This document shows, one piece after another, positions 46,711-57,997 of a stretch of DNA of 64,000 bases. Location of the stretch: positions 186,001 to 250,000 of the forward strand of contig MEHQ01000550.1 in NCBI GenBank assembly GCA_008828725.1, in the 5' to 3' direction. The notes beneath the pieces are model-generated. The model saw nothing but the letters and a program-made list of their open reading frames with translations. It ran no database searches and was not told the DNA's origin. The stretch's first letter is position 1; each line of letters starts with the position of its first letter. The stretch comes from Saccharina japonica (Eukaryota > Sar > Phaeophyceae > Laminariales > Laminariaceae). The position numbers were made by a program, and so were the translations under genes.

Positions 46711-47353
46711 ACGAACCCGTCAACTTCACCGAATTTTTCATCATGACACACATACGTACGCGCGATCGAAGTATCACACTCAGCTTGCAAAAATGAGTTT
46801 CGACGAAATCCTCGATCTCACAGCTGTTGTTTTTTAATTTTATAAATATATTAATTATTGTGCAGAGAGAAAGAGAGGAAAGAGAGCGACATCGTATCGA
46901 TCCGAGCAGAAAGACAAAACTTGTAAAAAAAATACCAGGTATACGAGTACCAGGCACAAACAGACACCATGGTGCCTCGTGAGCATTTTTACCAAGGGAG
47001 CACGAAAAACGATAATCGGTCGCCACACTCCAATTGTTTTATGGGGAATTTCACACTATGGCGGGGGGTTTATATTCTTCACGTGGAGGGGGGTTAGGCG
47101 GTATAGTAAACCCTATCCTTCGTATATACCTATTAATGTATCGTGCTAGTCTCTAGATAAACCGCTGTCTACGCTGAATCCTATGTATATACATCGTACC
47201 ATACCAATAATATTACCTAGATACAAATGACCCACATTCAATCCTGGATACATAAGTACATATACGTACCATTATATTATATGGTTCATCCGGCAGAATT
47301 CTTCCAATAAAAAAGTGTATAGTCATAACTGACGAAAAGACGCATTTAGTTTT
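46711..47353. other. no recognisable gene
   Basis: AT-rich, with TATATA-rich stretches at 47100-47300. Nothing supportable. Confidence 0.4.
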
Positions 47354-47533
47354 CTCCATCCTATTTATTTTCATCGCCCTTCTTTTCTCACTCCCTCTTT
47401 AGTCGAAACTCAGATCCGGGATCACCAAGTAAGCTCTTATATTCTCCCTTCCTACTACGGTACGCGCCTTACATTTTTATCTCGAGAATATTCCAGCACT
47501 TTCTTCCCTCGTCGACTTTCGTCGAATTGTGCC
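47354..47533 (+). repeat. dispersed repeat B, partial copy
   Basis: Shares the B core: CCCTTCTTTTCTC, TAGTCGAAACTCAGATCCGG, CTACGGTACGCGCC, TTTTTATCTCGAGAATATTCC and CTTCCCTCGTCGAC. More diverged than the copies at 53222 and 57273. Confidence 0.7.
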
Positions 47534-47574
47534 TACCCATCCTATGATAGGCGCGTTCGACAGTCAGTTCAATC

Positions 47575-47649
47575 TCCATACGGAGACTCGAACGCTCGAC
47601 GTCAACCTTAGCAATTTTCTCGGTTAACTGCTAGACCACCGGGCGACCG
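47575..47649 (-). ncRNA. tRNA-like sequence with A and B boxes (SINE head or tRNA relic)
   Basis: Read on the minus strand it begins GGTCGCCCGGTGGTCTAGCA, giving an A box (TGGTCTAGCAG). About 46 nt later GCGTTCGAGTC gives a B box, which is tRNA spacing. The T-arm and acceptor stems do not pair, so it is not a working tRNA. It lies immediately upstream, in minus orientation, of the B-repeat core at 47533-47354, so the two together may be a tRNA-headed SINE. Confidence 0.4.
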
Positions 47650-48200
47650 AACGAATATATTCGTGACCGCCACGAGAAGCGGAATCGATCGATCATGAAA
47701 AGAAAAATATATATATCAAAAACTCTCAATTCAAGTAAATAAGCGACTGTCACCCCAAAACGCAACTAACAAAACTCTGAGCCTGGTGGAAAAACACCAA
47801 AATAAGCAATTTTGGACGAATTCGATATACCTCTAGAAATATAAATATCTAGTCGCGTCTAACAAACAGTTGGCCCCCTAACCGCGTTGACTAGACAAGT
47901 CGTTTGCCGTCATCAATTTTGAAAACCTACCATGGGGTATCCCGGACTAAAGCGACCAGTCTGTGACCTCAAGATCCGGTGTTTTCGCCCATATCTCCGT
48001 CGTTAGTTCGAAAATTTGTATTTCAAATATAAACTCATGATCGGACCTTCAAGGCCTGTCCGAATACGGCATTTATACCCCTGTGCCGTGAGCCGTTTTG
48101 CTGCTCAGCTTGCGTAAGGTCTTCACCTGCCACCTCACCATCACGGAAAATCCACCCCACCCAATGTTCCGGCACAGCAAGGCCCTCTGAACTCCAGCCC
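47650..48200. other. no recognisable gene
   Basis: AT-rich intergenic-type sequence with no domain-bearing frame. Confidence 0.4.
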
Positions 48201-48209
48201 CACCACCTT

Positions 48210-50660
48210 GTGCCACCTATCAATGTACAATTGCACCGCCACGTCCAGCACCAGCACACCCTCGCGCTTCTCCATCTCCAACCTCTAGCACCAGCACCAC
48301 CTTGCGCCCACCCATCTCCAACGACGCCGCCAATCCAAGGTTCCCACCAATCCTCCCCGCACCATCACTCTGCCACTGACATTTACGTGCAGCAACGACC
48401 ATTCGATGCAGCACGACGAGCCTCCTCAGCTGCACAACGAGCCAATTTGCTTCAGCAGCAGCAGCAGCAGCAGCATTCTTCCAACTCGCCGAACTCCCGC
48501 TCAGTGTCAGACCTCTGCTCGCCCACACTCATGAGTAGAGCCCCGTACAAGTCATAGTTCGCACTCTTCCTTTCTATCTCAACACTTCCCAGCGTCCTCT
48601 GCACTTCCAGTGCAACCACTCACCGCAACCTCCCAACATGATGATCCTCTTGCCCATCCCCTCTCAATCACGCCAACGATTCAGCACCTCTCCCCAAATT
48701 TCAGATTTCCTTCGTTCAATCTTCCACATCTGAAAACTGTGCCTGCCATAATGTAGGATTCGTTACGTATGGAATCCGTTGTTTGTGGAAGCGGTATCGA
48801 AATCGGGAAACGGGTTCTCGCCGCCGCAGGGGGTGGGAGCATGGGAGGAACATAAAGTCGCGAGCAACAATAGCGAGGGAAACTACTCAGCAGCATAGGA
48901 GCTACGCATCGGAAGCAGATCATCGTCGGGTATTTGCTCGAATTCGCCATGCCGGATGCGCCCGCGGGAGGTAGCGGAGCAGCACAGGCCGCAGACCCGA
49001 CCGCTGCGCCTGTTGCGGCGCAGCCAGTCCTCGTTTTTCTCCAGCAGGCTGCCCAACAAACTCAAGGTCAAGGGGTGCACCTGACGGCCATCGAGCAGCA
49101 GCTGCTGCAGCAGCAGTAGCGGCAGCAACAGCAGCACCAGCAGCACTAGCAACAGCGGCAGCACTAGCACCAGCAGCACCAGCAGCAAGCAGCAGCAGCA
49201 GCAACAACAGCAGCAACTGCAGCAGCAGCAACACCAACAAGTTCAGGTTCATCAGCAGCAGCCGCAGCTGCTCCAGCACCAGCAGCAACAGCGACAACAA
49301 CGACAGCAGCAGCAGCAGCAACATCAACAACTGCAGCAACAGCACTACCAGCAGCAGGAACAACAACAACAACAACACCTTCCACAGCAGCACCTGCAGC
49401 AACGACAGCATAATCGTTACCAGCTCCCCCCGCAGCAGTATCAAATACCGCAGCTGTCAACCTTGCAGTGGGGTCCGGCGCATGGCAGCGCCCAGCTGGG
49501 GGCAGGACCCACACTCAACGCACACAACCCCAGATTCGCGAGCATATCCCACATCATGGTGGCCAACGACGCAGCCAAGCGGGAGCTAAAGCTCTGGAAC
49601 GAGGAAGGCGGAGCGAGCTTCTTCATCCTGCTAGGGGGGCATGCCCGTCACGTCGGCCCTCTCGGCTGCAACGCTTGCGTGTTTGGTGCGCAAGGTGGCC
49701 GAGCCAACCACTGCAATGTTAACCATGTTGCTTTTGCTCTCCTCCTTCGATATGCTGGCCTTCAGCCCGCCGGTACCCGCGGGATGGGCGCAATTCCCAC
49801 ATCACCCGGCCAATCATTTCGGCATCTTCATCAAGATCTTTAAAGTCGTGATGACATACAGTACGGGGCCTTCGTCGGACATCTCCAAGACTAGGAGGAA
49901 GGCGGTGCTGGATGAGATGCGCGCGCTACAGGAGCGAAAAGAGGAGTTCGCGGATCACCACGCTGCTGTACCACATGACGTGAAGGAGGCCGCCGAAGGA
50001 CGCATCGTCGACGCCACCAACGCCGATTTGAAGGACTTCTTCGGGGTACTCCGGGACGGCACCCAAAAACAGCGGCAGGAGCACGCCTTCGTGGCGCCGA
50101 TCAGTGGGACGGCGGACCAGCGCGGCGCGAAAATCCCGCAATCGTGCAGCTCTCTTGCCTGGTGGGCCGGAGCAACACGCACAACCTGATCGGGAGGCTG
50201 GACAGCGCCCTCGTCGCACCCCAGCAGAAGGCCGCGGGTAAGTCGGCGCCGGCCAAGAGAAAGTCGGTGGATACCCATGACCCCGCGGCTCGTTCACACC
50301 CGCAGAACCACGCCACAGCCCCAACACCCTCCGCGCCCGCTTTTGTGCAGCGTCTGTCAGAGTGGAAAACTCCCACCGGGGTGTGCGCGAGCGGCTGGCG
50401 CGGCCAGAAGTGCGAGGGGGTCATGTGCTATTAAAAGTACAACCTCGACACGCGCCACCCGAGCGCGCCCCCCCACCTCCAAGTCCCACGCCCGCACAGA
50501 GCTCCGTGTCATTGGTAGCAAACAAACCGGCCTGCGCCCCTGACAGCCACCCAACCCTCGCCCCGGCACCCCAGGCAGCAGTCGCGCGCGACAGCGGCAA
50601 CCACGCGCGCAGGAGCAACGGCGCAGGAGTGAGCGGCACCTGATGGCGCGGGCCCCGTAT
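48210..50660 (+). other. CAG-rich coding-like tract, unrecognised, not intact
   Basis: Coding-like composition rises sharply here. A His/Pro/Gln-rich frame (48210-48557) ends in a Q run. A second begins MPDAPAGGSGAAQAADPTAA at 48949 and runs into a 300-bp CAG/CAA tract (49100-49440). Further open frames follow: one with SISHIMVANDAAKRELKLWN (49550-49610), a helical Lys/Glu-rich stretch with SKTRRKAVLDEMRALQERK (49880-49940), and a basic stretch with KSAPAKRKSVDTHDP ending CASGWRGQKCEGVMCY (50380-50432). The pieces lie in different frames and I recognise no domain. It may be a host regulatory gene with poly-Q tracts or a gag-like retroelement frame; the sequence does not decide. Confidence 0.35.
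49085..49440. repeat. CAG/CAA trinucleotide tract
   Basis: A long imperfect run of CAGCAG/CAACAG. Minus-strand frames through it are Leu/Val/Ala homopolymer shadows. Confidence 0.9.
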
Positions 50661-52330
50661 TGAGACGGGGCCGGCAAGGGCGGGAGCGAGGGCGGTAGTT
50701 ATAATTCACACTCCAGACAGGCTTCTATCGCTTTTACCAATACTGGTTATCGTTAGGCCTGGCGATTAAATTAGTTTACATTTCCGTTGAGAGGGGATGT
50801 TAAGTGTAGGCTGAGCAACCAATACATACATAGCCAACGTTCAGTACAAGAAGTCACTGCTCATAATGGTAACAACACGGACAGCATCGTTTCGATTTAC
50901 CTCCCGGAATAGACGTCTGGACTAAATGTGACGAGCCCAGTATATCACTAGATGTTGCGGCACCAGAAGACAGCCACCCATGCTGTCACTCCTCACAGCA
51001 TTCACTAGAGCCTTAGTCATTCTCACCAAGTATCTCTACTTCCTTGAGCTTGCCAGCGTATTCAGAGTTTGAGGTGGAGACATCTGGATGATCAAGCGTG
51101 TGGGTTTCTTCGTTGGCGTTTTTCTTCTTTGCTTACCACTTTCGCAGAAACGGAGGAGCTAACTAATGGGGATAATGGGGAAGTTACTTGATTCCCATTT
51201 TATGTCTGCGGGATATCGTTATCGTAGACACCGATGTTTAATAGAACGTGTTACGTCCAGTGCAGAGCCCTCTGTCGTGAGCGCAAACAGTGAAACGCTG
51301 TGATTGTTCAAAGTGGTTGGGATTTCCATTGCAGTTGACAAGCTTAACAGTAAAAAAGGGACACACGTCTGGAACGACGTTCTCCTGCGCGAAGTGTTGC
51401 TTTTGTTTACATCATGACCAGGACTCAAATTGATATACGTAGGACCATGAGCGGTCTTGGAATACTTACATTCAGCTGTGCAGTATGCTTATTTGGACCC
51501 TATTTCACGACTTCGATGATCGTTCGATTACCGGGCAGAGCCCTAGTTACGACGGCGTTTTGTTGATGACCGGGAAGATGTTGGAGCTACAGCCAGTATA
51601 GTTGAGAAGTTTTATTACGCTTAATTGACTTCGTAGACGTTCAAAACGAGTGTCGACAAGCGACAAGATTAACATTAGTCGGTGTTTTAGTGCCCACAAC
51701 AGTGCGATTTCCATTGATGGAGGGTGTTGAAGATATTAGGGCGCTAACACCTACATCTCTGATCAACGTGCATCGCCACTGCTGTTGCCAGGGGCAACAG
51801 TATTTGGCACTACGAGTAGTACTGCTGTATCCGAGTAGAGCAGTAGGTAAACCGTAGCCGGGGAGAGTAGTAGGTAGCAATACTGTACTACAGGAATAAT
51901 CATCTGAGATTTGCCGCAAACTACAAGAAGTTTCTAAAACAAACAAAAAACGTAGAATCACAAAACAAAAAAAACAGCCTAGAATGAAGGTATGTATCAA
52001 AACCAAAGGCATTTTGCCCCACCGATTGGTATGACAAAACAGAAGGCATGCTCGGCAACACAAGGAACTGGAGCTCCCTTCTACCCAATGCCGGTGTCAT
52101 TTGAGCCATTGTGGCCGGCACGCTGCTCTCCGATCTGTCGGGAAGGCGTGTCTCTCCGAACTGCAAAAAACGCAGCAAGTCGTTAGTCCAGATGCGTGCA
52201 CCAGGAAAATTAATAGGGCTCGAGCCAGCATCTCAGCCCAGCGAAACCAAGGTTGACATGCACCCCACGACCCATGGGTCCATTATAACGTCGGCCGTTT
52301 CCGATTTCGATGCTTGCATCGCTCGCGAGG
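50661..52330. other. no recognisable gene
   Basis: No domain-bearing frame. Several GTACTGCTGTA strings occur near 51820. Confidence 0.4.
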
Positions 52331-52350
52331 TAACCCTAACCCTAACCCAA
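52331..52350 (-). repeat. short interstitial telomere-like repeat
   Basis: TAACCCTAACCCTAACCCAA, three CCCTAA units on the plus strand. Confidence 0.75.
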
Positions 52351-52364
52351 TTCCGTGCGGGTAT

Positions 52365-52690
52365 AAAATAGTTGTATCCTTACCCCGGGTATTGTAGCAC
52401 GGGGCGTACAGAACATACAGAAGTTCCGGGTACGGGTATATAGACGTCGTATATAACTTCCAGAAGTTCCGGGTACGGGTATGAGAGTGATACAGAACTC
52501 ACAGAAGTTCCGGGTATTGTGGCACGGGTGTACAGAACTCACAGAAGTTCCGTACGGGTATAAAGACGTTGTACCCGTACCCCGGGTAGTGTGGCACGGG
52601 CGTACATAACTTACAGAAGTTCCGGGTACGGGTATGAGTATCGCACATAACTCACAGAAGTTCTTTGTAGGGTAATAATACCCGGGAAAA
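52365..52690. repeat. minisatellite with AGAAGTTCCGGGTACGGGTA unit
   Basis: About six degenerate 45-60 bp units built from ACAGAACTCACAGAAGTTCC plus GGGTACGGGTAT, alternating with GGGTATTGTGGCACGGG. One related unit recurs at 58745-58830. It begins right after the telomere-like repeat. Confidence 0.8.
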
Positions 52691-52752
52691 AACCCGGGTA
52701 TGGTTCTTTAAGTACCCTACAAAAACAAATTAGCAAACATTTTATACCAGCA

Positions 52753-52945
52753 GCAGTAGTACAGGACACCTTATACGAAACAAGAAAGCCGGACAAGTCG
52801 GCATTTCTTATTTGAGAGAGGTCGTTTTCAACGCTAAAACTTGAATATAAAACCACTCCCGAATTTAGGATTTCCTCCAAATACCAAACTGGGTTGTTAA
52901 CTATTAATAGCCTGTTTCAAATGTTGCGTTCTGTGCTGTTCTAGT
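52753..52945. mobile_element. diverged AGGACACC MITE
   Basis: The left end AGGACACCTTATACGAAACA matches the family. The interior shares TTGAGAGAG...TTTTC and ACTCCCGAATTTAGGATTTCCTC with the 12799 copy. The right end (CCTGTTTCAAATG...) is badly decayed. Confidence 0.6.
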
Positions 52946-53660
52946 AAAAGGGCTGGTGCATTCGCCAAGAACGGCAGCTAAAGGTATCAAACCTCACCAC
53001 AACACACCAAGCCAGCACCAGGTAATCCGTGCTCGTTCACTACACTGTTGCGAATCGCATCGTTGTCCCGGGAACCCAGGGCAACCAGGGGGGCCGTCGG
53101 CACGACTACTTGATAGATAGATGCACAGGCTTCATCAATGCTGTTGGAAATTGCCGGGCCTGGTATATACAACGCCAAAACCATATGTATATACTTCGTA
53201 TGGTATTATTAATATACTACCAGAACGGTGGGAATGAGGAGCGTGACAGACACCTTCAAATGGTCAAACTCCTAACTGCATTAAACTACTGCGTTGGCGG
53301 TTTTTCTCTTTTTGTTGTGTTCCTGCAATTGGCATTGACTGTATCGTTTTGTATTTCAAGCGATTTGTGTCAGCACATAAACCTTTTTGGCTCATGGGCA
53401 AGTATATAGGTGGGTGGGTGTGCGTTATGGGTTGTGGGTGAGAGAATAACTGGGTGGGTCGGTTGACCCCTGGGCCGGTTGTCCCAAGACCACCCACCAA
53501 CATTTATCGTGAAGCGATGCGCGTCAGCGCAAAACACTTGTAGAGGAGTGGATCGGTGGGTGTCAGTGTTCGTGGTCTTTTTTTGAAAACAAATCCATCC
53601 CATTTATTATCTTCGTCCTTCCTTCCTCGATCCTTCCTATATTTTGAGTCGTAACTCGTC

Positions 53661-55126
53661 GTGCGCCGACTCCAGGAACTAGGGCGGAGAAGGAGAATAC
53701 CGCTCTACATGTGCTTCGTCGACCTACAGAAGGCCTATGACTCGGTGGACCGAGAGCTGCTGTGGAAGGTGCTAGCCAGGGCCGGGATTCCTGCGGAGAG
53801 GATCGCCGTCATCCGCCAATTCCACGACGGAATGCGGGCCCGGGTGCGCATGGACGATGGAGAACTGTCGGACTGGTTCCTGGTCACGCAGGGCTTGCGA
53901 CAAGGGTGTGTGCTGTCCCCACTGCTGTTCATCGTTTTCTTCGCCGCAGCCCTAGAGGTCGTTATCGTACGATTGAGCGAGGACGAGGTTGTCATGCAGA
54001 ACCTACAGTAGTGCTCCTGAAGGAGGAGACGGGAGAGGGAACGGAGGCACCACTCGACCGTGTACGGAGGGCGGTGTGGGGGATGCTGTATGCCGATGAC
54101 GCCGGCGTTGTGTCGAGGTCCGCCGACGGACTGGCGAGGATGATGGCCATTATCGTGGAAGTGTTCGGGGAGTTCGGGCTGGTGGCGTCAGAGAAGAAGA
54201 CGGAGACTCTCCTGATGCGCGTAAAGGAGAAGCAGCCAACACCGCCCCCGCCGCCGCTGATCATCGAAGCAGCAGGGCAGATATACACCCAAACCCTCGA
54301 GTTCCGGTACCTGGGCGGCCTCGTCGACGAACATGGCGACCTCACCCGGGAGATCTACCTCAGGACCAGAGCAGCGTCGGCGTGCGTCAGGAGGTATAGC
54401 CCGGAGCTCTTCGATAGGCCGGGAGCACCGTGTCGACTCAACACCCGCCTGCTTCAAGCGGAGGCGATGGAGGCACTGCTGTACGGTTGCATGACATGGG
54501 CCCCACGTCGCGACCACTACCGGCTGCTGCGGACGATACACCACCGGCTGCTGCTGCGAGCTATTGAGTACCAGTGCAAGCAGGGCACCTACCGGCAGCT
54601 GTCCTATGCCCAGGCCCTGAAGAGGTTCGGGTGCCAAAGAGTGGAAGCCACTGTCCGGCAGCGGCGCCTGCTGTTCGCGGGGGCCATGGCAAGGCAGCCA
54701 GATGGGCGACTCCCGAAACGACTGATGTTCGGGGAGCTGGTGGGGGGGAAGGACCCGGGCGCGGGGTGTCCGGAGCGGAACTGGCAGACGTGCCTGAAGG
54801 ACGACTTCAAGGCGTTCGGGGCTACGCACGGCTCTACGGACGACGAGAGATGTGTCTTCGGAGTCCCGAATCCAATTTGGACGGAAGCAGCGTAGGTGAA
54901 GGGAGGAAGGCAGTGGTATAAGGGAGTGCTGCAGGGAGCTGAGAGGTTTATGACCTCCTGGCGCAAAGACGAAGAGGAGGCTAGCCGAAAACGAGCGACC
55001 AAGCGAGACAACGAGCCTAGCAATAATATAGAGACGACGAAAACCAACGGGACGGGAGGGGTGCGGAAGAAGGACGAATCGGCGAGGGAAGAAAACAAGC
55101 GAGAAATGGCGGACCGAGTGGCGTGA
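53661..55126 (+). pseudogene. LINE reverse transcriptase, C-terminal two-thirds, disrupted
   Basis: The first frame (53661-54011) begins in the RT at RRLQELGRRRRIPLYMCF, then VDLQKAYDSVDRELLW (first catalytic Asp) and GLRQGCVLSPLLFIVFF. The frame then shifts near 54000 and continues in another frame with RRAVWGMLYADDAGVVSRSA (catalytic YADD) and EFRYLGGLVDEHGD. After these come ALLYGCMTW, a YAQALKRFGCQRVEATVRQ block and RRLLFAG, the usual C-terminal region. A TAG at 54893-54895 interrupts this second frame, which continues (WYKGVLQGAERFMTSWR) to 55126. The N-terminal endonuclease is missing through 5' truncation. With a frameshift, an in-frame stop and no 5' half it is dead. The clade resembles L1/CR1-like elements with YADD; more precise placement needs a tree. 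Confidence 0.88.
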
Positions 55127-55804
55127 TATGTGCCGGATTGACTCTCCTGGACTATTTTTTGTTTTTTTCTCCTCCCCCCATCGCTGCACCATTGCACCAC
55201 CCCCTCGGGATGACGTGTCTGTGCTGTCTCTGTGGTCTTGTTTGTTTGAGTGTTTGTTAGTTTGTACTTTTGACTTGTCTCTTTGTCTTTGTCTTTGTCT
55301 TTTTTCCCTTCGCTGTTTTTGACCTTTTGCAGTTACACTGCTCGCAGGCCGGGGGTACATCAGTAGCACGGGACCATAGTTCCCTTCCCCCGTATCATGT
55401 CTGCGTTTATAATCGGGGTGGAGGACTCGATTTGTTTGCCTGACCGGCGTGAACCCGGCACGGAACACCCCGGCATTATAGGGGCACCAAGATAGAATCA
55501 GGGGGTGTATACCCCCGATTGGTGATGTTGACCTTTCCAGTTTTATTTTCCTTCACATAGCGTGTAGAGGGTTGCGGAGGGTTCCAGACTATCTGTTTTC
55601 GACTGACTTTGATCGCTTTGCGGACCCTTCGGGTTCCACTTTTATTTCAGTGTACCTTTTTTGGGTAAGTTAGCCTGTGACCGCGGGAATCGACCGCGTC
55701 AAGTGTTGGATTAGTACGGACAGATGGAGGTACTGGATGAGAGACCGGCACGGTTTTTAATGTGAAGACAACAACACAACAACAACAACAACAACAACAA
55801 CAAC
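55127..55804 (+). other. LINE 3' untranslated region and CAA tail
   Basis: A T-rich start (TTTTTTGTTTTTTTCTCC), a GTCTTTGTCTTTGTC run, a GGGGTGTATACCCCC hairpin near 55502, and the (ACA)n tail. Confidence 0.7.
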
Positions 55805-56056
55805 TAACAACTCAGATCCGGGGTCACAAAGTAAGAGCTCTTCTGCCCCCCCCCGCACTACGGTTTTGCCTTGTGTTTTTATCGCGAGAAGATTTCGCAT
55901 TTTCTTCCGTCGTCCACTCTCGTCGAATTTGTGCTCGGCAGGTATGACAATAAAAGCACCCCTGATACGTACATAGGTATACGTGACAAAAAAGGAATCA
56001 TATCAACAAGACAAAATGCAAAAACAAAACAAATCGTAAAAATATTTCAAGTATAA

Positions 56057-56837
56057 CTGGTGCTCCTGCTGCTTGGCTGGTGGTGATGGCGGTGGTGGTT
56101 GCGATGGGTGGTTGGTGGTGTCGTGGTAGTTGTGCTGGTACTACGTAAAGTATCTCTGGATGCTCGGTCTCGAGATGAAGAAAACAGCACAAAAATGCGA
56201 ATATGCTGCTGTAGAACAAAGGTATATTCTTGGTATATTACATGTTGTATACAAAGCATTTTCTTGTACGAGTACTGCTGTGCAAAGAGCAAAGTTATAT
56301 ACTACTAACAGCAGTAAAATTTACACACCAGGTATATACTATTATATGTATCATACCTGCCTGGTATAAACAGCAATACGAGTATGTCACGCCAAGCGCC
56401 ATGCTGGCGAGCACCGACTACACGAAGCTCAGCCAACATAACACACAGAGACCACCACCACCACAAACACAGCCGCCACGAGCAATAAGCTTCTGCTGCT
56501 CTTGGTGGATGGTGGTGGGGTGGTGGTGATGATGCAGGTACTTTTGGTGCTGTAAGGTGTGGTTTCTGTGTCAAAGCTCTCTCTTCTCGAGCCACCATCG
56601 CACATCGCCACCACCGAGCAAACACACGATCACCATCACCAAACCACGGGACGAAGCCACCACCAACGACCACCAGCCACTACGGGCAACAACAACTTCT
56701 GGTGTTCCTGCAGCTGGTGGGGCAGGGGTGGCGGCGGTGGTGGTGACGGTCGTCGTGGTGGTGTTTGCTGGTGATGGTGGTTGTTTGTGCTGGTTGCTTT
56801 TTTAGTTGCAGGTGTACAAATCATTGTGTCTGACTCT
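56057..56837. other. GGT/CCA-rich simple-sequence region, no gene
   Basis: Imperfect GGTGGT/CCACCA runs at 56070-56125, 56450-56535 and 56590-56780. Frames on both strands are His/Thr/Pro/Val-rich and reflect the triplets. Confidence 0.6.
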
Positions 56838-57272
56838 GGTGCTTGATAGAGCGCGGAGAGTTGAACAAAACATTCCAGTGACAATTGCCACTGGTAAGAG
56901 TTAGGTAGGGCAATCACTATCGCCTAGCTCCGCGATCTCGGCACCGCTTTCGACACGAGCAGTACGGGACGGTGCGCATAAATAGCGGGCGTCTATCAGT
57001 CCCGAGCGCTTCTGAATCGGTTCAATGTACGCGTCGCACGCCAAAAAAAAGCAAAGCGAACGAGGGACGCGGGTCGTGGGACAAACCTCAATTTAAAGCA
57101 ATCCGGTAAATAAAGCCACGCTGTGGCAGTTTTCAGAACTGTTTTTTGTCCGTTTGTGTCAATCGTGTACCCCCGCGTGTCCACACCTGCACACAAACGA
57201 CCCCTTATAGAAGAGCATATAATCGATGCTCGTCGGCCTTCGGCCTCCTCGCACCGTTAGCTCCTCATTACA
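56838..57272 (+). repeat. LTR-like repeat A, left copy
   Basis: Shares CCAGTGACAATTGCCACTGG, GCGGGCGTCTATCAGTCCCG and TTTTCAGAACTGTTTTTTGT with the right copy. Confidence 0.85.
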
Positions 57273-57997
57273 AGAACGGTGGGAATGAGGAGCGTGACAG
57301 ACGCCTTCAAGTAGTCAAACTCCCAACTGCATTAAGCTACTGCCTTGTCGGTTCTTCTCTTTTTGCTGTGTTCCTGCAATTGTCATTGATTGGGTCGTTT
57401 TTTATTTCAAGTGATTTGTGTCAGCACAGAAACCCTGTTTGGTTCATGGGCAAGTATAGGTTGGTGGGTGTGCGTTGTGGGTTGTGGGTGAGAGAGTAAC
57501 TGGGTGGGGAGGTTGATCCCTGGGCTGGTTGTCCCTACACCACCCACCAACATTTATCATGAAGCGATGCGCGTCAGCGCAAACAACTTGTACAGGAGTG
57601 GATCGGTGGGGTGTCGGTGTTCGTGGTCAATATTTGTTTTCTTTTTTTTTTCCATCCCTTTTTGTATCTTCGCCCTTCCTTTCTCGCTCCTTTCTAGTCG
57701 TAACTCAGATCCGGGGTCACAAAGTAGACTCTTCTTCCCCCCCCCCCACTACGGTTCTTGCCTTGTATTTTTATCGCGAGAAGATTTCAGCATTTTCTTC
57801 CCTCGTCAACTCTCGTCGATTTGTGCTCGGCGGGTATGAGAATAAAAACCCCCTGATACGTACGTAGGTATACGTGAAAAAAAGGAATAATATGAACGAG
57901 CAAAATGCAAAAAAAACAATCGGAAACTTGTTTCAGTATAATATATACCACAGCAAGCAGTGCCTGGTATCATACATATATGCGAGTTAATAGTAAT
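57273..57997 (+). repeat. dispersed repeat B, uninterrupted copy
   Basis: Full B unit from AGAACGGTGGGAATGAGG to a GCATTTTTTTT/ATATATACC end. It shows the pre-insertion sequence for the LINE at 53658-55808. Confidence 0.85.

Larger units (their letters stand above)
53658..55808 (+). mobile_element. 5'-truncated LINE (non-LTR retrotransposon) with CAA-repeat tail
   Basis: Inserted in repeat B. The pentamer AACTC flanks it at 53653-53657 and 55809-55813. It starts inside the RT domain, runs through the rest of the RT and C-terminal region, has a 3' untranslated region of about 680 bp, and ends in an (ACA)n tail at 55768-55804. 5' truncation, a short target duplication and a simple-repeat tail are typical of target-primed reverse transcription. 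Confidence 0.88.
53222..56056 (+). repeat. dispersed repeat B, near-complete copy split by a LINE
   Basis: 53222-53657 and 55809-56056 together correspond to the uninterrupted B copy at 57273-57997. The left border (AGAACGGTGGGAATGAGG) is identical in both. The uninterrupted copy reads TAGTCGTAACTCAGATCCGG across the insertion point, showing the pre-insertion sequence. Non-coding; contains a GCACAGCGATTTGTGTCAGC-type block and ATAAA signals near its right end. Confidence 0.85.

Noticed and set aside
48883-49514. Long Leu/Val/Ala-rich minus-strand frames resembling membrane proteins
   Set aside because: They are reverse translations of CAG/CAA runs. The same effect occurs at 61042-61618 and 61659-61898.
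54188-55468. 426-codon open frame on the minus strand
   Set aside because: It lies opposite the LINE reverse transcriptase and its 3' region. Its length follows from the high GC and codon bias of the plus-strand frame, and no domain is visible.
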